A stretch of DNA of 64,000 nt from Paracoccus sp. S1E-3 (GTDB taxonomy: Bacteria > Pseudomonadota > Alphaproteobacteria > Rhodobacterales > Rhodobacteraceae). Position 1 is the first letter of the stretch. Each line of letters starts with the position of its first letter. The translations under genes were made by a program, and so were the position numbers. The notes beneath the pieces were generated by a model that worked only from the letters and a program-made list of their open reading frames with translations, ran no database searches and was not told the origin of the DNA. This document shows positions 19,030-27,986 of this stretch, piece by piece. Location: the NCBI RefSeq assembly GCF_013868135.1, contig NZ_JACEMU010000004.1, forward strand, positions 1,922,001 to 1,986,000, given 5' to 3'.

Positions 19030-21075
19030 TTATCGTCCCAGAATGAAGGCCTGAGGGTTGCGTTCGATGGTCCGCGCCAGCGATCCGAAAGCGGCCGCCG
19101 CGCGGCTGAGCTCAACGATCATCGCCCGCGCCTCGCGGTTGACGGCGCCGCTGTCGCCATAGGTGGCGACGGTGGCTTCGGCCCGCGCGGCCAGGCGCTG
19201 GAAGCGTTCGGACAGTTCGGGCAGAGTCTTGGCGGCTGCGGCGACCTCGTCGGCGGCGACTTTGGCCGATCCGAGCGCCTCGTTCAGACTGCCCGCCGCG
19301 TTGCCGTCGCGCAGGTCGTTCAGCAGCCCCGAGGCCGCTTCCAGCGTGTCCGACAGGTTGCGCGGCAGTTGTTCGGCATCCTCGCTGCCCAGCATGGCGC
19401 GCAGATCCGACAGGATGCCTTCGGCCTCGGCCGAGATTTCGGCAAAGCTGATCTCGCCCACCTTGCCGGCGGCGGTGTCGATCTTGGCGATCATCTCGGG
19501 CGCGCCGGCTGCGGCGAGTTTGACAGCCTCGGCGGCCGATGCGGCCTCGTCCAGCATGCGCGACAGGTTGGCGGCGGCATTGGCCTCGCGCAGCTCAGCG
19601 GTCATCGCCTTCACATCGGCGGCGGCGCTGCGGGCCTCGTCCAGGGTTTCGCGCAGGGCCTTGGGCACCGCCTGTGTGTCGGGCGAGGCGGCGACCTTGG
19701 TGATCGCATCCAGCGCGTTGGTCGCGGATTGCAGCAATTCCTCGATATTGAGGCTGCCAATCCGTTGCATCAACCCTTCTGCCGAACCGCCCAGATCCGA
19801 GATCTCCGGCGGGGCCGACGGCATGACCGGATAGGGCTGCTGGTCGATATTCAGCGTCGCCGGCGGCATAAGCGGTTCTTCGACCAGCTGGATCGCCAGC
19901 GACGTGCCCAGGAACCCGGTCGAGGTGACCCGCGCCCGCAGCCCCTTCGCCACCCGCTCCTGCAGGAAGCGCAGGGCGTCATCGTGGCTGGCGCCCTGTT
20001 GCAGCCCCAACCGGCCCGGCGCGACCACGAAGGTGACGCGCTGCTGGACCTGTTCGTCTTCGGGGCGACTTTCGTCCACATCGACGCCAAGTTCGGTCAC
20101 CCGACCGACGACCAGGCCTTCATACAGCACATCGGCATCGGTGCTGAGCCCGGAGATGTCGTTGTCGATCAGCATGGTCAGGCGCACATCCTCCTCGGCC
20201 GAACCGAACAGGCTGGTCCGGGCGGTCTCCTCGTCGGGTTGCAGCCGATAGACGTAACCGGATGGAACCTTCTGTCCGCCGGTGGTCAAGGTGGTGAAGG
20301 CGACGCCGCCCTGAACCAGCTTCGACAGCGAAGCGACATTCAGACTGAGGCCCTTCGATCCCAGCGAGACCGAAAAGCCCGAAGTGTCCCAGAAGACCGA
20401 GGTGGTGGTCAGCCGCTGGTCGTGGGGGGCTTCGATGAACACATCGGCCAGCACCGATTCATCCGTATCCGACAGGCGCAGGTTCTGCATCCGCCCGACT
20501 TCCAGCCCGCGGAAGGTCACGGGCGCGCCCTCGGCCAGACCCTTGGCGCCCGGCGAGGACAGCGTGATCAGGGTGCCTTCACCCACCAGCCGCGCCAGCG
20601 ATGGCTTGTCGAGGCCCACGAAATGCTTGACCTCCGGGCCGCGCGCGGAGTCCCAGAAGCCTTCGATGAAAACGCCTGACAGCACCGTGTCCAGACGCGA
20701 AATGCCCTGCGCCGACACCGTCGGCCGGACGATCCAGAATTCGGCATCGGCGTCGATATAGGGGATCACGTCCTTGTCGACGCGGATCTCGACCAGAACG
20801 TTCCGCAGATCTTCGGTGAAGCGGACGGATTCCACCTCGCCCACGGTGATCTCGCGGAATTTCAGCGTGGTCTGGCCCGGCGTGATGCCGGTCGCATCCT
20901 TGAATTCGACCGAGATCAGCTCGCCGCGGCCGGAATAGGCGTTCCACGTCAGCCCCAGCGTCACCGCCAGCGCCAGGATCGGCACCAGCCAGATCAGTGA
21001 GAAGCCGGCCTGTGCCGCGCGTGCTGCCGTGCGTCGGGCCGGACTGGCCGGGCGAAAGCTGCTGTCTTCACTCAT
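19030..21075 (-). CDS. pqiB: PqiB-like MCE (MlaD) domain protein
   Basis: A 681-residue inner-membrane-anchored protein with one N-terminal membrane helix (FSLIWLVPILALAVTLGLTW) and three MCE domains in series: roughly residues 45-140 (from LISVEFKDATGITPGQTTLK), 160-250 (GEGTLITLSSPGAKGLAEGA) and 290-400 (LTMLIDNDISGLSTDADVLY). A long Ala/Glu-rich coiled-coil tail from about residue 450 to the end follows. E. coli PqiB (about 546 residues) forms stacked hexameric rings topped by a coiled-coil tube that spans the periplasm for lipid movement. The tail here is longer. ATG 21075 is preceded by GGAAAGACTGAG. It lies two bases after pqiA2. Confidence 0.92.
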   Translation of the reverse strand: MSEDSSFRPASPARRTAARAAQAGFSLIWLVPILALAVTLGLTWNAYSGRGELISVEFKDATGITPGQTTLKFREITVGEVESVRFTEDLRNVLVEIRVDKDVIPYIDADAEFWIVRPTVSAQGISRLDTVLSGVFIEGFWDSARGPEVKHFVGLDKPSLARLVGEGTLITLSSPGAKGLAEGAPVTFRGLEVGRMQNLRLSDTDESVLADVFIEAPHDQRLTTTSVFWDTSGFSVSLGSKGLSLNVASLSKLVQGGVAFTTLTTGGQKVPSGYVYRLQPDEETARTSLFGSAEEDVRLTMLIDNDISGLSTDADVLYEGLVVGRVTELGVDVDESRPEDEQVQQRVTFVVAPGRLGLQQGASHDDALRFLQERVAKGLRARVTSTGFLGTSLAIQLVEEPLMPPATLNIDQQPYPVMPSAPPEISDLGGSAEGLMQRIGSLNIEELLQSATNALDAITKVAASPDTQAVPKALRETLDEARSAAADVKAMTAELREANAAANLSRMLDEAASAAEAVKLAAAGAPEMIAKIDTAAGKVGEISFAEISAEAEGILSDLRAMLGSEDAEQLPRNLSDTLEAASGLLNDLRDGNAAGSLNEALGSAKVAADEVAAAAKTLPELSERFQRLAARAEATVATYGDSGAVNREARAMIVELSRAAAAFGSLARTIERNPQAFILGR

Positions 21076-21077
21076 TC

Positions 21078-21782
21078 TCAGTCTTTCCGGGTATGCAGCG
21101 GCAGGCCGCGCCATATCAATCGAGGATCGAAGCTTTGCGCCGACAGCATTGTAAATGCAACAGATAGCGCAAACGAGACTGCCGCCGGGCCGGGCTTGAT
21201 GGCGGCGACGAAGCCCAGCTGCACCAGCGCAGCGAGGATGGCGACCACGAAAACGTCGATCATCGACCAGCGGCCAATGAACTCGACCACCTCGTAGATA
21301 TGCAGGCGGGTATGGGCGTCCTCGACCGTTGCGGGCTTGCCGGCGACGCGGGCCAGCCAGATGATGGCGATGAACTTGCCGACGGGCACCAGAACCGATG
21401 CCGCGAAGACCACGCCGCCGATGAACCAGTCGCCGTGTTTGAGCAGCACCAGAACGCCGCCGATGATGGTCGAATCGGTGCTGCGCCCCAGCGTTTGCGT
21501 GGTCATCATCGGCATCAGGTTGGCCGGGACATAGAAGATCATACCGGTGATCAGCCACGCCCAGACCGCCGCCAGCCCGCGCCGGTCGGGGGGCACCAGC
21601 CGGGCGCCGCAGCGCTCGCAGACCGTGTGATCGTCGGGCCAGACCCGGCCGCAGCTGCGGCAGCCCAGCAGACCGGCGCGATGCGCGGTCAGGATCGGAG
21701 CGGAAGCGTGGTCGGCCGGAAAGGCGTTCGGGTCATGCTCGGGCGCATCGGTGACCGGGCCGTCGAGGGATGGAGAGGTCAT
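21078..21782 (-). CDS. pqiA: PqiA domain membrane protein (second half)
   Basis: A 234-residue protein with one PqiA domain: a rubredoxin-like CxxC pair (CRSCGRVWPDDHTVCERCGA) and four predicted membrane helices, with the family motif FYVPANLMPMM in the first. PqiA is the inner-membrane partner of PqiB in an MCE lipid-transport system. In E. coli one PqiA polypeptide has two such domains; here this is the second, separately encoded. Its ATG overlaps the stop of the preceding pqiA gene (ATGA), which supports equal production of the two halves. Confidence 0.88.
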   Translation of the reverse strand: MTSPSLDGPVTDAPEHDPNAFPADHASAPILTAHRAGLLGCRSCGRVWPDDHTVCERCGARLVPPDRRGLAAVWAWLITGMIFYVPANLMPMMTTQTLGRSTDSTIIGGVLVLLKHGDWFIGGVVFAASVLVPVGKFIAIIWLARVAGKPATVEDAHTRLHIYEVVEFIGRWSMIDVFVVAILAALVQLGFVAAIKPGPAAVSFALSVAFTMLSAQSFDPRLIWRGLPLHTRKD

Positions 21783-22462
21783 GCGGGCTTGGTTTCCTCG
21801 ACCTTTTCGCGACCGTCCGTGGACGCGCCGGCGTCTTCCAGCGCATCCCACACCGTGGTGACGCACATGAAACTGCGATTGGCGAGGCTGACGAAGACCA
21901 GTGCCACGAAGGCCCAGAAGGCCGGCCCGAAGCTGATCGTGGCCAGACCCGCCACCTTCACCATGGCCACGGCGGTACCGATAATGAAGATCTCGGCCAT
22001 GGACCAGGGCTTCAGCTGTTCCGACAGCCGGAAGGCGCGCACGGCATGGGCATAGGGCGGTCGTCTGCGCGCCAGCGGCCACAGCGTATAGACCAGCAGC
22101 AGCGCGCGCACGGCGGGCAGCCCGACCACGAAGGCCAGCAGCGCCACCGCCATCGGGGCCATTGCCCCGTCCGCCAGCGCGATGGCCACCCCGAACAGCG
22201 AAGTCCCGTGCCCCAGCCCCATGCGCGAGATTTCCAGGAACGGGAAGAACACCGCCGCGAAGACCAGCACCATGGTGGTGATCGCCAGCGCGATGATCTG
22301 GGTGAAGGCGCCGCTTTGCGGTCGTGCCAGCACGCCGCCACAGCGCACGCAGCGGGCGGTTTCGCCCAGCGACAGCTCTTCCTCGATATGCAGGGCATCA
22401 CAGCGCGGACAGGCGATCAGCCCGGCGCCGGTTGTCAGGTCATATGTGTCCTGCTTCAACAT
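21779..22462 (-). CDS. pqiA: PqiA domain membrane protein (first half)
   Basis: A 227-residue single PqiA domain with its own zinc-ribbon-like pair (CPRCDALHIEEELSLGETARCVRC). Four membrane helices follow, including the family block VFFPFLEISRMGLGH. It is the first gene of the pqiA-pqiA-pqiB-pqiC operon, which runs without gaps above four bases. The intergenic space to the divergent GMC gene is 182 bases and should hold the promoter. The expected role is lipid handling across the envelope with PqiB/C. The split is real: separate start, stop and ribosome binding context, not a frameshift. Confidence 0.88.
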   Translation of the reverse strand: MLKQDTYDLTTGAGLIACPRCDALHIEEELSLGETARCVRCGGVLARPQSGAFTQIIALAITTMVLVFAAVFFPFLEISRMGLGHGTSLFGVAIALADGAMAPMAVALLAFVVGLPAVRALLLVYTLWPLARRRPPYAHAVRAFRLSEQLKPWSMAEIFIIGTAVAMVKVAGLATISFGPAFWAFVALVFVSLANRSFMCVTTVWDALEDAGASTDGREKVEETKPA

Positions 22463-22644
22463 GGCGTAAAGATACGGGCGCGCGCTGCCGCATCAAGGGT
22501 GGATCACGCACGGTCTCTACAAAAACATGCAATTGCGTCAGCCGGGTGACATCTGTCAGATATGTGCAATGCTGCGGGCCGGCCGCGAAGATGGTGACCA
22601 TGGACGCGGTAATGTCCGTCAATCGAGACGGCAGGGAGGGCCGC

Positions 22645-24237
22645 ATGGACCATGACATCGTCATTATCGGTGCCGGTAGCGCGGGCTGCGTCCTGGCGAA
22701 TCGGCTCTCGGCCGATCCCGGCACGCGCGTCCTGCTTCTCGAGGCGGGCGGGCGTGACAATTATCCCTGGATCCACATCCCGGTCGGCTATCTCTATTGC
22801 ATCGGCAATCCGCGTACGGACTGGGGCTATCGCACCGCGCCTCAGCCCGGTCTGCATGGGCGCGAGCTGGTCTATCCGCGTGGCCGGGTGCTGGGCGGGT
22901 GCAGCTCGATCAACGGGATGCTTTATCTGCGCGGGCAGGCGCAGGACTATGACGGTTGGCGGCAGATGGGCTGCGCCGGCTGGGGATGGGACGACGTGCG
23001 CCCCTATTTCCTGAAATCCGAGGATTATTTCGACGGCGACAGCGAACATCATCGCGCCGGCGGTGAATGGCGAGTGGAAAGGCAGCGGCTGCGGTGGCAG
23101 GTGCTGGATGATTTCGCCCGCGCGGCGGCCGCGACCGGTATCCCCGAAATTGATGATTTCAATACCGGCGATGCCGAGGGCGTCGGCTATTTCAAGGTCA
23201 ACCAGCGCGGCGGCTTCCGCGTCTCGACGGCGAAAGCCTTTCTGCGACCGGCGCTGAAGCGCCCAAATCTGCAGGTGCTTACCCATGCGCATGTGCGCCG
23301 CATCCTGATTCGCGATGGTCGCGCCGTCGGTGTCGAAATCCTGCGCGCGGGCGAGGTCCGGATCCTCCACGCCCGCCGGGTGATCCTCTCGGCCGGGGCG
23401 GTCGGCTCGCCGCAGATCCTGCAACTGTCGGGCATCGGGCCGACCGCGCTGCTGAAGCGGCACGGGATCGAAGTGATCCGCGACGCCGCCGTGGGCGAAA
23501 ACCTTCAGGACCACCTGCAGATCCGCTGCGCCTACCGTGTCAGCGGCGCGAAAACGCTGAACCAGATGGCCGGCAACTGGCGGGGCAAGGCCCGGATTGC
23601 TGCGGAATACGCGCTGTTCCGCTCGGGCCCGATGAGCATGGCGCCCAGCCAGCTTGGCGCCTTCGCGCGTTCCACCCCCGACATGGCGACGCCGGACCTG
23701 GAATATCATGTCCAGCCCCTGTCGCTGGATGCCTTTGGCCAGCCGTTGCACGATTTCCCGGCGATCACCGCTTCGGTCGTGCCGCTGCGGCCGGACAGTC
23801 GCGGTCACGTGCGCATCACCTCGGCCGATCCGATGGCCGCGCCCGAGATTTCGCCCAATTACCTCAGCACCGAATCGGACCGGCTGACGGCTGCCCAGGC
23901 GATCCGGCTGACACGGCGGATCATGTCGGCGGCGCCGATGGCACGCTATCAGCCGCAGGAATTCAGTCCCGGTCCGGGCGGCGACAGCGATGCCGATCTG
24001 GCCGAGGCCGCCGGCCGCATCGGCTCGACCATCTTTCACCCGGTGGGAACGGTACGCATGGGCGCCGATCCCGCGGCGATTGTCGATCCGAAGTTGAAAG
24101 TCAGGAATATCAAGGGGCTGATGGTGGTGGACGCGTCGATCATGCCGCGTATCGTGTCGGGCAATACAAACGCGCCGACGATCATGATCGCGGAAAAGGC
24201 GGCGGATATGCTGCTGCGGGAAATGCGCGGCATTTGA
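22645..24237 (+). CDS. GMC family FAD-dependent oxidoreductase (choline/alcohol dehydrogenase type)
   Basis: A 530-residue glucose-methanol-choline oxidoreductase. The FAD site is at the N-terminus (IVIIGAGSAGCVLANRLS), with both GMC signatures (PRGRVLGGCSSINGMLYLRG and GAVGSPQILQLSGIGP). The catalytic His is in FHPVGTVRMG and the partner Asn in SGNTNAPT. Relatives oxidise choline, long-chain or polyethylene-glycol alcohols; the sequence does not decide the substrate, and no betaine genes are adjacent. The open frame runs 107 codons upstream, but ATG 22645 follows GGGAGGG and starts exactly at the dinucleotide-binding fold. No signal peptide, so cytoplasmic. Confidence 0.88.
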   Translation: MDHDIVIIGAGSAGCVLANRLSADPGTRVLLLEAGGRDNYPWIHIPVGYLYCIGNPRTDWGYRTAPQPGLHGRELVYPRGRVLGGCSSINGMLYLRGQAQDYDGWRQMGCAGWGWDDVRPYFLKSEDYFDGDSEHHRAGGEWRVERQRLRWQVLDDFARAAAATGIPEIDDFNTGDAEGVGYFKVNQRGGFRVSTAKAFLRPALKRPNLQVLTHAHVRRILIRDGRAVGVEILRAGEVRILHARRVILSAGAVGSPQILQLSGIGPTALLKRHGIEVIRDAAVGENLQDHLQIRCAYRVSGAKTLNQMAGNWRGKARIAAEYALFRSGPMSMAPSQLGAFARSTPDMATPDLEYHVQPLSLDAFGQPLHDFPAITASVVPLRPDSRGHVRITSADPMAAPEISPNYLSTESDRLTAAQAIRLTRRIMSAAPMARYQPQEFSPGPGGDSDADLAEAAGRIGSTIFHPVGTVRMGADPAAIVDPKLKVRNIKGLMVVDASIMPRIVSGNTNAPTIMIAEKAADMLLREMRGI

Positions 24238-24272
24238 TCTGTTAACTTGGAATTAGGCGCGGGCCGCTAGAG

Positions 24273-24297
24273 CTTCATCCGGCAGGAACGGATGAAG
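24273..24297 (+). promoter_or_regulatory. Perfect hairpin covering the motB ribosome-binding region
   Basis: CTTCATCCG (24273-24281) pairs perfectly with CGGATGAAG (24289-24297) around a 7-base loop. The right arm contributes GAAG to the GAAGGGG that serves as motB's ribosome binding site, 11 bases before the ATG. There is no T run, so it is more likely a leader structure than a terminator. A regulatory role is an inference. Confidence 0.45.
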
Positions 24298-24307
24298 GGG
24301 TGGTGGC

Positions 24308-25069
24308 ATGGCCACGCGTGGCGACAACGCGCCGATCGTGATCAAGCGGATCACGATCAGCGAGGAAGGCGGCCATCATGGGGGCGCCTGGAAAGTGGCC
24401 TATGCGGATTTCGTGACCGCGATGATGGCCTTTTTCCTGCTGATGTGGCTGCTGAACGCGACCACTGAAAAGCAGCGGCAGGGTCTGGCGGAATATTTCA
24501 GCCCGACCGTGGTGCGCACCGAATCCGGTCAGGGCGGGGTGGGCGCCGATCAGGGTAACGCTGCCGGAAACCCGGCCCAGGCTGCGGCCGAGGGCCAGCA
24601 GGATCCGCTGGCGGCGCTGAACGCTCATATCCAGAACCAGCTGAAGGGCATCGGTGCCGAATCGATGCAGATGCAGAACATCCTGCGCCATGTCGTCACG
24701 CGCGTGACCGACGAGGGTCTGGTGATCGAGCTGAGCGATCTCGTGGAGGAACCCCTGTTCACCGAGGATACGGCCGAGCCGACGGCGGTCCTGCGGCAAC
24801 TGACCGGGATTGTCGCACGTGCCATCTTCCGAACGCGCAACCAGGTCGCGATTGCGGGGCATGTCCGGTCCTATCCTGCCATGCTGGCGAAATCGCCCGT
24901 CTGGGATCTTTCGAATCAGCGCGCCGACGCAGTCCGCCAACTGCTGGAAAAGACCAGCCTGCCTGCCAAACGCATTCAGCGCGTCACCGGCTATGCCGAC
25001 CGGCGCAGCCAGCCGGCGAACCCTGCGGCGCCCTCGAACAACCGTATCGAACTAATTTTACTGAAGTAG
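24308..25069 (+). CDS. motB: Flagellar motor stator protein MotB
   Basis: A 253-residue MotB, which with MotA forms the proton-driven stator anchored to peptidoglycan. The single N-terminal membrane helix contains AYADFVTAMMAFFLLMWLL with the essential proton-carrying Asp at residue 34. After a Gln/Ala/Gly-rich linker, the OmpA-like peptidoglycan-binding domain has LSNQRADAVRQLLEKT. It ends with SNNRIELILLK. motA is not adjacent in the window. It is the first gene of a block with flgE, flgK, flgL and flgI on the same strand. Confidence 0.92.
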   Translation: MATRGDNAPIVIKRITISEEGGHHGGAWKVAYADFVTAMMAFFLLMWLLNATTEKQRQGLAEYFSPTVVRTESGQGGVGADQGNAAGNPAQAAAEGQQDPLAALNAHIQNQLKGIGAESMQMQNILRHVVTRVTDEGLVIELSDLVEEPLFTEDTAEPTAVLRQLTGIVARAIFRTRNQVAIAGHVRSYPAMLAKSPVWDLSNQRADAVRQLLEKTSLPAKRIQRVTGYADRRSQPANPAAPSNNRIELILLK

Positions 25070-25101
25070 CCGACCGAAACCGGGGCGCGTTAGGGCGATC
25101 T

Positions 25102-25129
25102 TAAACATTGTCGCGCAACCTGCCCGAAA
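25102..25129 (+). promoter_or_regulatory. Possible flagellar sigma-28-type promoter
   Basis: TAAACATT (25102-25109), a 12-base spacer and GCCCGAAA (25122-25129) resemble the FliA consensus TAAAGTTT-N11-GCCGATAA, with one extra spacer base. It is placed 24 bases before the flgE start. Suggestive only. Confidence 0.3.
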
Positions 25130-25152
25130 CGACTCATGCAAAGGGTGACTGA

Positions 25153-26514
25153 ATGTCGATTTCGTCTTCGCTGAATGCCGGTGTTTCCGGGCTGGCCGCA
25201 AACGCCACGCGATTGGCGACCATTTCGGATAACATCGCGAATTCGGGAACGTTCGGCTATAAGCGGGTGATTTCCGATTTCGACGGTATGGTCATCAATC
25301 AGGCACGCGGCGCCGGTGTCTATTCGGCGGGTGGCGTAAGGGCCTCGACCACACGGCTGATCGACCAGCGCGGGACGCTGATGGCGACCTCCAACCCGAC
25401 CGATCTGGCGATCTCCGGGCGGGGTATGCTGCCGGTGGCCCCATCGGTTTCCGTCGGCAACCAGTTTGACGATCGGCCGATGATGATGACGACCACCGGT
25501 TCGTTCCGCACCGACGCGGATGGCGTGCTGCGCACCGATTCCGGTCTCGTCCTGCTCGGCTGGCCGGCAAATGCCGATGGCACCATTCCGCTGATGCCCC
25601 GCGATACTCTGGGTGGGCTGCAACCCGTGGTGATCAACGCCAACCAGACCGCCAGCGATCCGACGACGAAGATGACACTGGGGATCAACCTGCCGGCCAC
25701 CGGCACCGAGGCGGGGGCGCCTGTCGAACCTCTGACCTCGAAAATCGAATATTTCGGCAATCTCGGGACCTCCGAGTCGTTGGTTGTCAGCTTCGCGCCC
25801 AGCACCTCGCATGCCTCCGGCATGTCCAATACCTGGACGATGGAGGTGCGTGATTCCGCGACTGAAAACGACCCGCTGACACCTGCCGATGAAAGCGTGA
25901 TCGGAACCCTGACGCTGGTCTTCTCGAATGACAAGACCAAAGGGGGTATGCTCGCGCAGGTTCTTGATGCGAATGGAAATCCCCACCCGAATTATGACCC
26001 GTCGACCGGTGCGCTCGGTCTGACGGTCGGTAAGACCTCGCAATATGCCGGTGATGCGATGAGTGTCACGATTGGCAAGCTCGGCGATCCGAATGGCCTC
26101 ACCCAGCTGGGCAAAAGCTTTGCGCAGACCAATATCTCCAAGGACGGATCGCCGGTCGGTAACCTGACGGCGATCGAGGTGGACGAAAACGGTTATATCC
26201 GCGCGACCTATGACACCGGCTTCATCAAAACGATCTATCAGATCCCGCTGGTCGATGTGCCCAATCCGAATGGCCTGACTTCGCTGAACAACCAGACCTA
26301 CCAGGTCTCGCCGGATTCGGGTTCGTTCTTTCTGTGGGATGCGGGCGATGGCCCGACCGGCGCCGTTGTCGGCTATGCCCGTGAAGGTTCCACGACCGAT
26401 GTCGCCGCGGAGTTGACCGACCTGATCCAGACGCAGCGCGCCTATTCGTCCAACGCGAAGGTCATCCAGACCGTGGACGAAATGCTGCAGGAAACCACCA
26501 ATATCAAACGCTGA
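25153..26514 (+). CDS. flgE: Flagellar hook protein FlgE
   Basis: A 453-residue FlgE, the subunit that polymerises into the hook joining rod and filament, exported by the flagellar type III apparatus. The N-terminal rod/hook signature is NAGVSGLAANATRLATISDN followed by IANSGTFGYKR. The C-terminal coiled-coil signature is TDLIQTQRAYSSNAKVIQTV. The variable surface domain lies between. AAGGGTGACTGA precedes the ATG. It is followed 12 bases later by flgK. No flgD hook cap or flgBC rod genes are present nearby. Confidence 0.93.
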   Translation: MSISSSLNAGVSGLAANATRLATISDNIANSGTFGYKRVISDFDGMVINQARGAGVYSAGGVRASTTRLIDQRGTLMATSNPTDLAISGRGMLPVAPSVSVGNQFDDRPMMMTTTGSFRTDADGVLRTDSGLVLLGWPANADGTIPLMPRDTLGGLQPVVINANQTASDPTTKMTLGINLPATGTEAGAPVEPLTSKIEYFGNLGTSESLVVSFAPSTSHASGMSNTWTMEVRDSATENDPLTPADESVIGTLTLVFSNDKTKGGMLAQVLDANGNPHPNYDPSTGALGLTVGKTSQYAGDAMSVTIGKLGDPNGLTQLGKSFAQTNISKDGSPVGNLTAIEVDENGYIRATYDTGFIKTIYQIPLVDVPNPNGLTSLNNQTYQVSPDSGSFFLWDAGDGPTGAVVGYAREGSTTDVAAELTDLIQTQRAYSSNAKVIQTVDEMLQETTNIKR

Positions 26515-26526
26515 GGTTGACCGGCC

Positions 26527-27984
26527 ATGAGCATCGCCAACGCACTCAACAACGCGATCAGCGGGCTTACGGCCGCCGCCCGCGGGACCGAGGTCGTCTC
26601 CTCGAATCTCGCCAACGCCCTGACGCCCGGATACGGTCGTCGCGAACTTGATCTCTCTCCCCGCGTCCTGTCGGGGAACGGCGGCGGCGTCCACGTTGAC
26701 GGTGTCAGCCGCATAGTCTCCAGCAGCGTTCTTGCCGAGTTTCGTGTCGCCCGTTCCGGTCTGGGCAGATCCACCGTCAGCCACGACTTTCATAAGACGC
26801 TGGAAAGTTCGATAGGCCTTCCACAGGATAGCGGATCGTTATCGGCATTGATGGCGGGACTGGAAACTGCCCTCGTCTCGGCTGCCAGTCGCCCCGACAG
26901 TGATGTTCGCCTGCGTGGCGTGTTCGATGCCGCAAATCAGCTGGTTCAGAAGATGGGGGCGATCAGCAACACGATTCAGGACAGCAGAACGAAGGCCGAC
27001 CGGCAGATCGGACTTCAGATCGATATGCTGAACGACGACCTGTCCGAGGTGTCTCGCCTCAATCGGCAGATCATCACCGAAGGCGCGAACGGCCGCGACA
27101 CGGCATCGCTCGTCGATGCCCGTCAAGCGGCGGTTGACCGGATTTCCAGCATCGTGCCGGTCCGCGAAATGCCACGTGAAAACGGGCGGATTGCACTGTT
27201 TACCACCGGTGGCATGGTTTTATTGGATGGCGCGACGTCAACCAGCTTCGGCTTTCAGCCGACCGGGCGCCTGACGCCCGAAATTGACAGCAACTCCGCC
27301 ACTCTCGGTAGGCTGACCATTGATGGAGAGCCTGCATCCACATCGCAGATGACCTTGCTGGCGGGCGGCTCTCTTTCCGAACTTCACAAGGTTCGCGACG
27401 ACTACGGCGTTGCCGCGCAAGCTGCATTGGATGCGGTGGCCCGCGAACTGCACGATCGCTTTGCGGATCCGGCCATTGACCCCAGTATTTCCGCTGGTGG
27501 CTCCGGTCTATTTACCGACGGCCCCGGCAACTTCGATCCGGTGAACGAACGTGGGCTGTCGTCGCGCTTACGCGTCAATGCCGCCGTGGACCCGGCCCAG
27601 GGTGGCGAGCTTTGGCGGCTGCGCGATGGCCTTCATGCCAGCGCAAAAGGGGATATCGGGAATTCTACGGTGATCAACGGCTTGACCCAAGCCATGGGCG
27701 CGATCCGTCAATATAGCTCGGCTGGCGCCCCGGATTCCGCCGGCAGTCTGGGCGCCTTGGTTGCAGGCGTTCTTTCGGCGGCGTCGGCCGCGCGCCTGGC
27801 TGCGGAAACCCAGAAGACCCACGATGCGACACTTCAGTCCTCGCTTCAGAACGCACTCTTCGCTGACGCCGTCGACAGTGATCGCGAGATGGAAATGCTG
27901 CTTCAACTTGAAAAGGCCTATGCGGCCAATGCCAAGGTGATTCAGGCCGTGAACGAAATGATCGACAATATTCTGAGGATATAG
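26527..27984 (+). CDS. flgK: Flagellar hook-associated protein FlgK
   Basis: A 485-residue FlgK (HAP1), the first junction protein between hook and filament. It has the N-terminal signature ALNNAISGLTAAARGTEVVS followed by SNLANALTPGYGRRE. The C-terminal helix reads LLQLEKAYAANAKVIQAVNE and ends at DNILRI. It is shorter than enteric FlgK (about 547 residues), with the difference in the variable middle. flgL begins three bases after its stop, so the two junction proteins are made together. Confidence 0.92.
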   Translation: MSIANALNNAISGLTAAARGTEVVSSNLANALTPGYGRRELDLSPRVLSGNGGGVHVDGVSRIVSSSVLAEFRVARSGLGRSTVSHDFHKTLESSIGLPQDSGSLSALMAGLETALVSAASRPDSDVRLRGVFDAANQLVQKMGAISNTIQDSRTKADRQIGLQIDMLNDDLSEVSRLNRQIITEGANGRDTASLVDARQAAVDRISSIVPVREMPRENGRIALFTTGGMVLLDGATSTSFGFQPTGRLTPEIDSNSATLGRLTIDGEPASTSQMTLLAGGSLSELHKVRDDYGVAAQAALDAVARELHDRFADPAIDPSISAGGSGLFTDGPGNFDPVNERGLSSRLRVNAAVDPAQGGELWRLRDGLHASAKGDIGNSTVINGLTQAMGAIRQYSSAGAPDSAGSLGALVAGVLSAASAARLAAETQKTHDATLQSSLQNALFADAVDSDREMEMLLQLEKAYAANAKVIQAVNEMIDNILRI

Positions 27985-27986
27985 CG

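Noticed and set aside
27168..27186. A second parS-like site in flgK (CCACGTGAAAA)
   Set aside because: Only the CACGTGAA core matches; the left half-site is lost. It encodes part of flgK and looks like chance.
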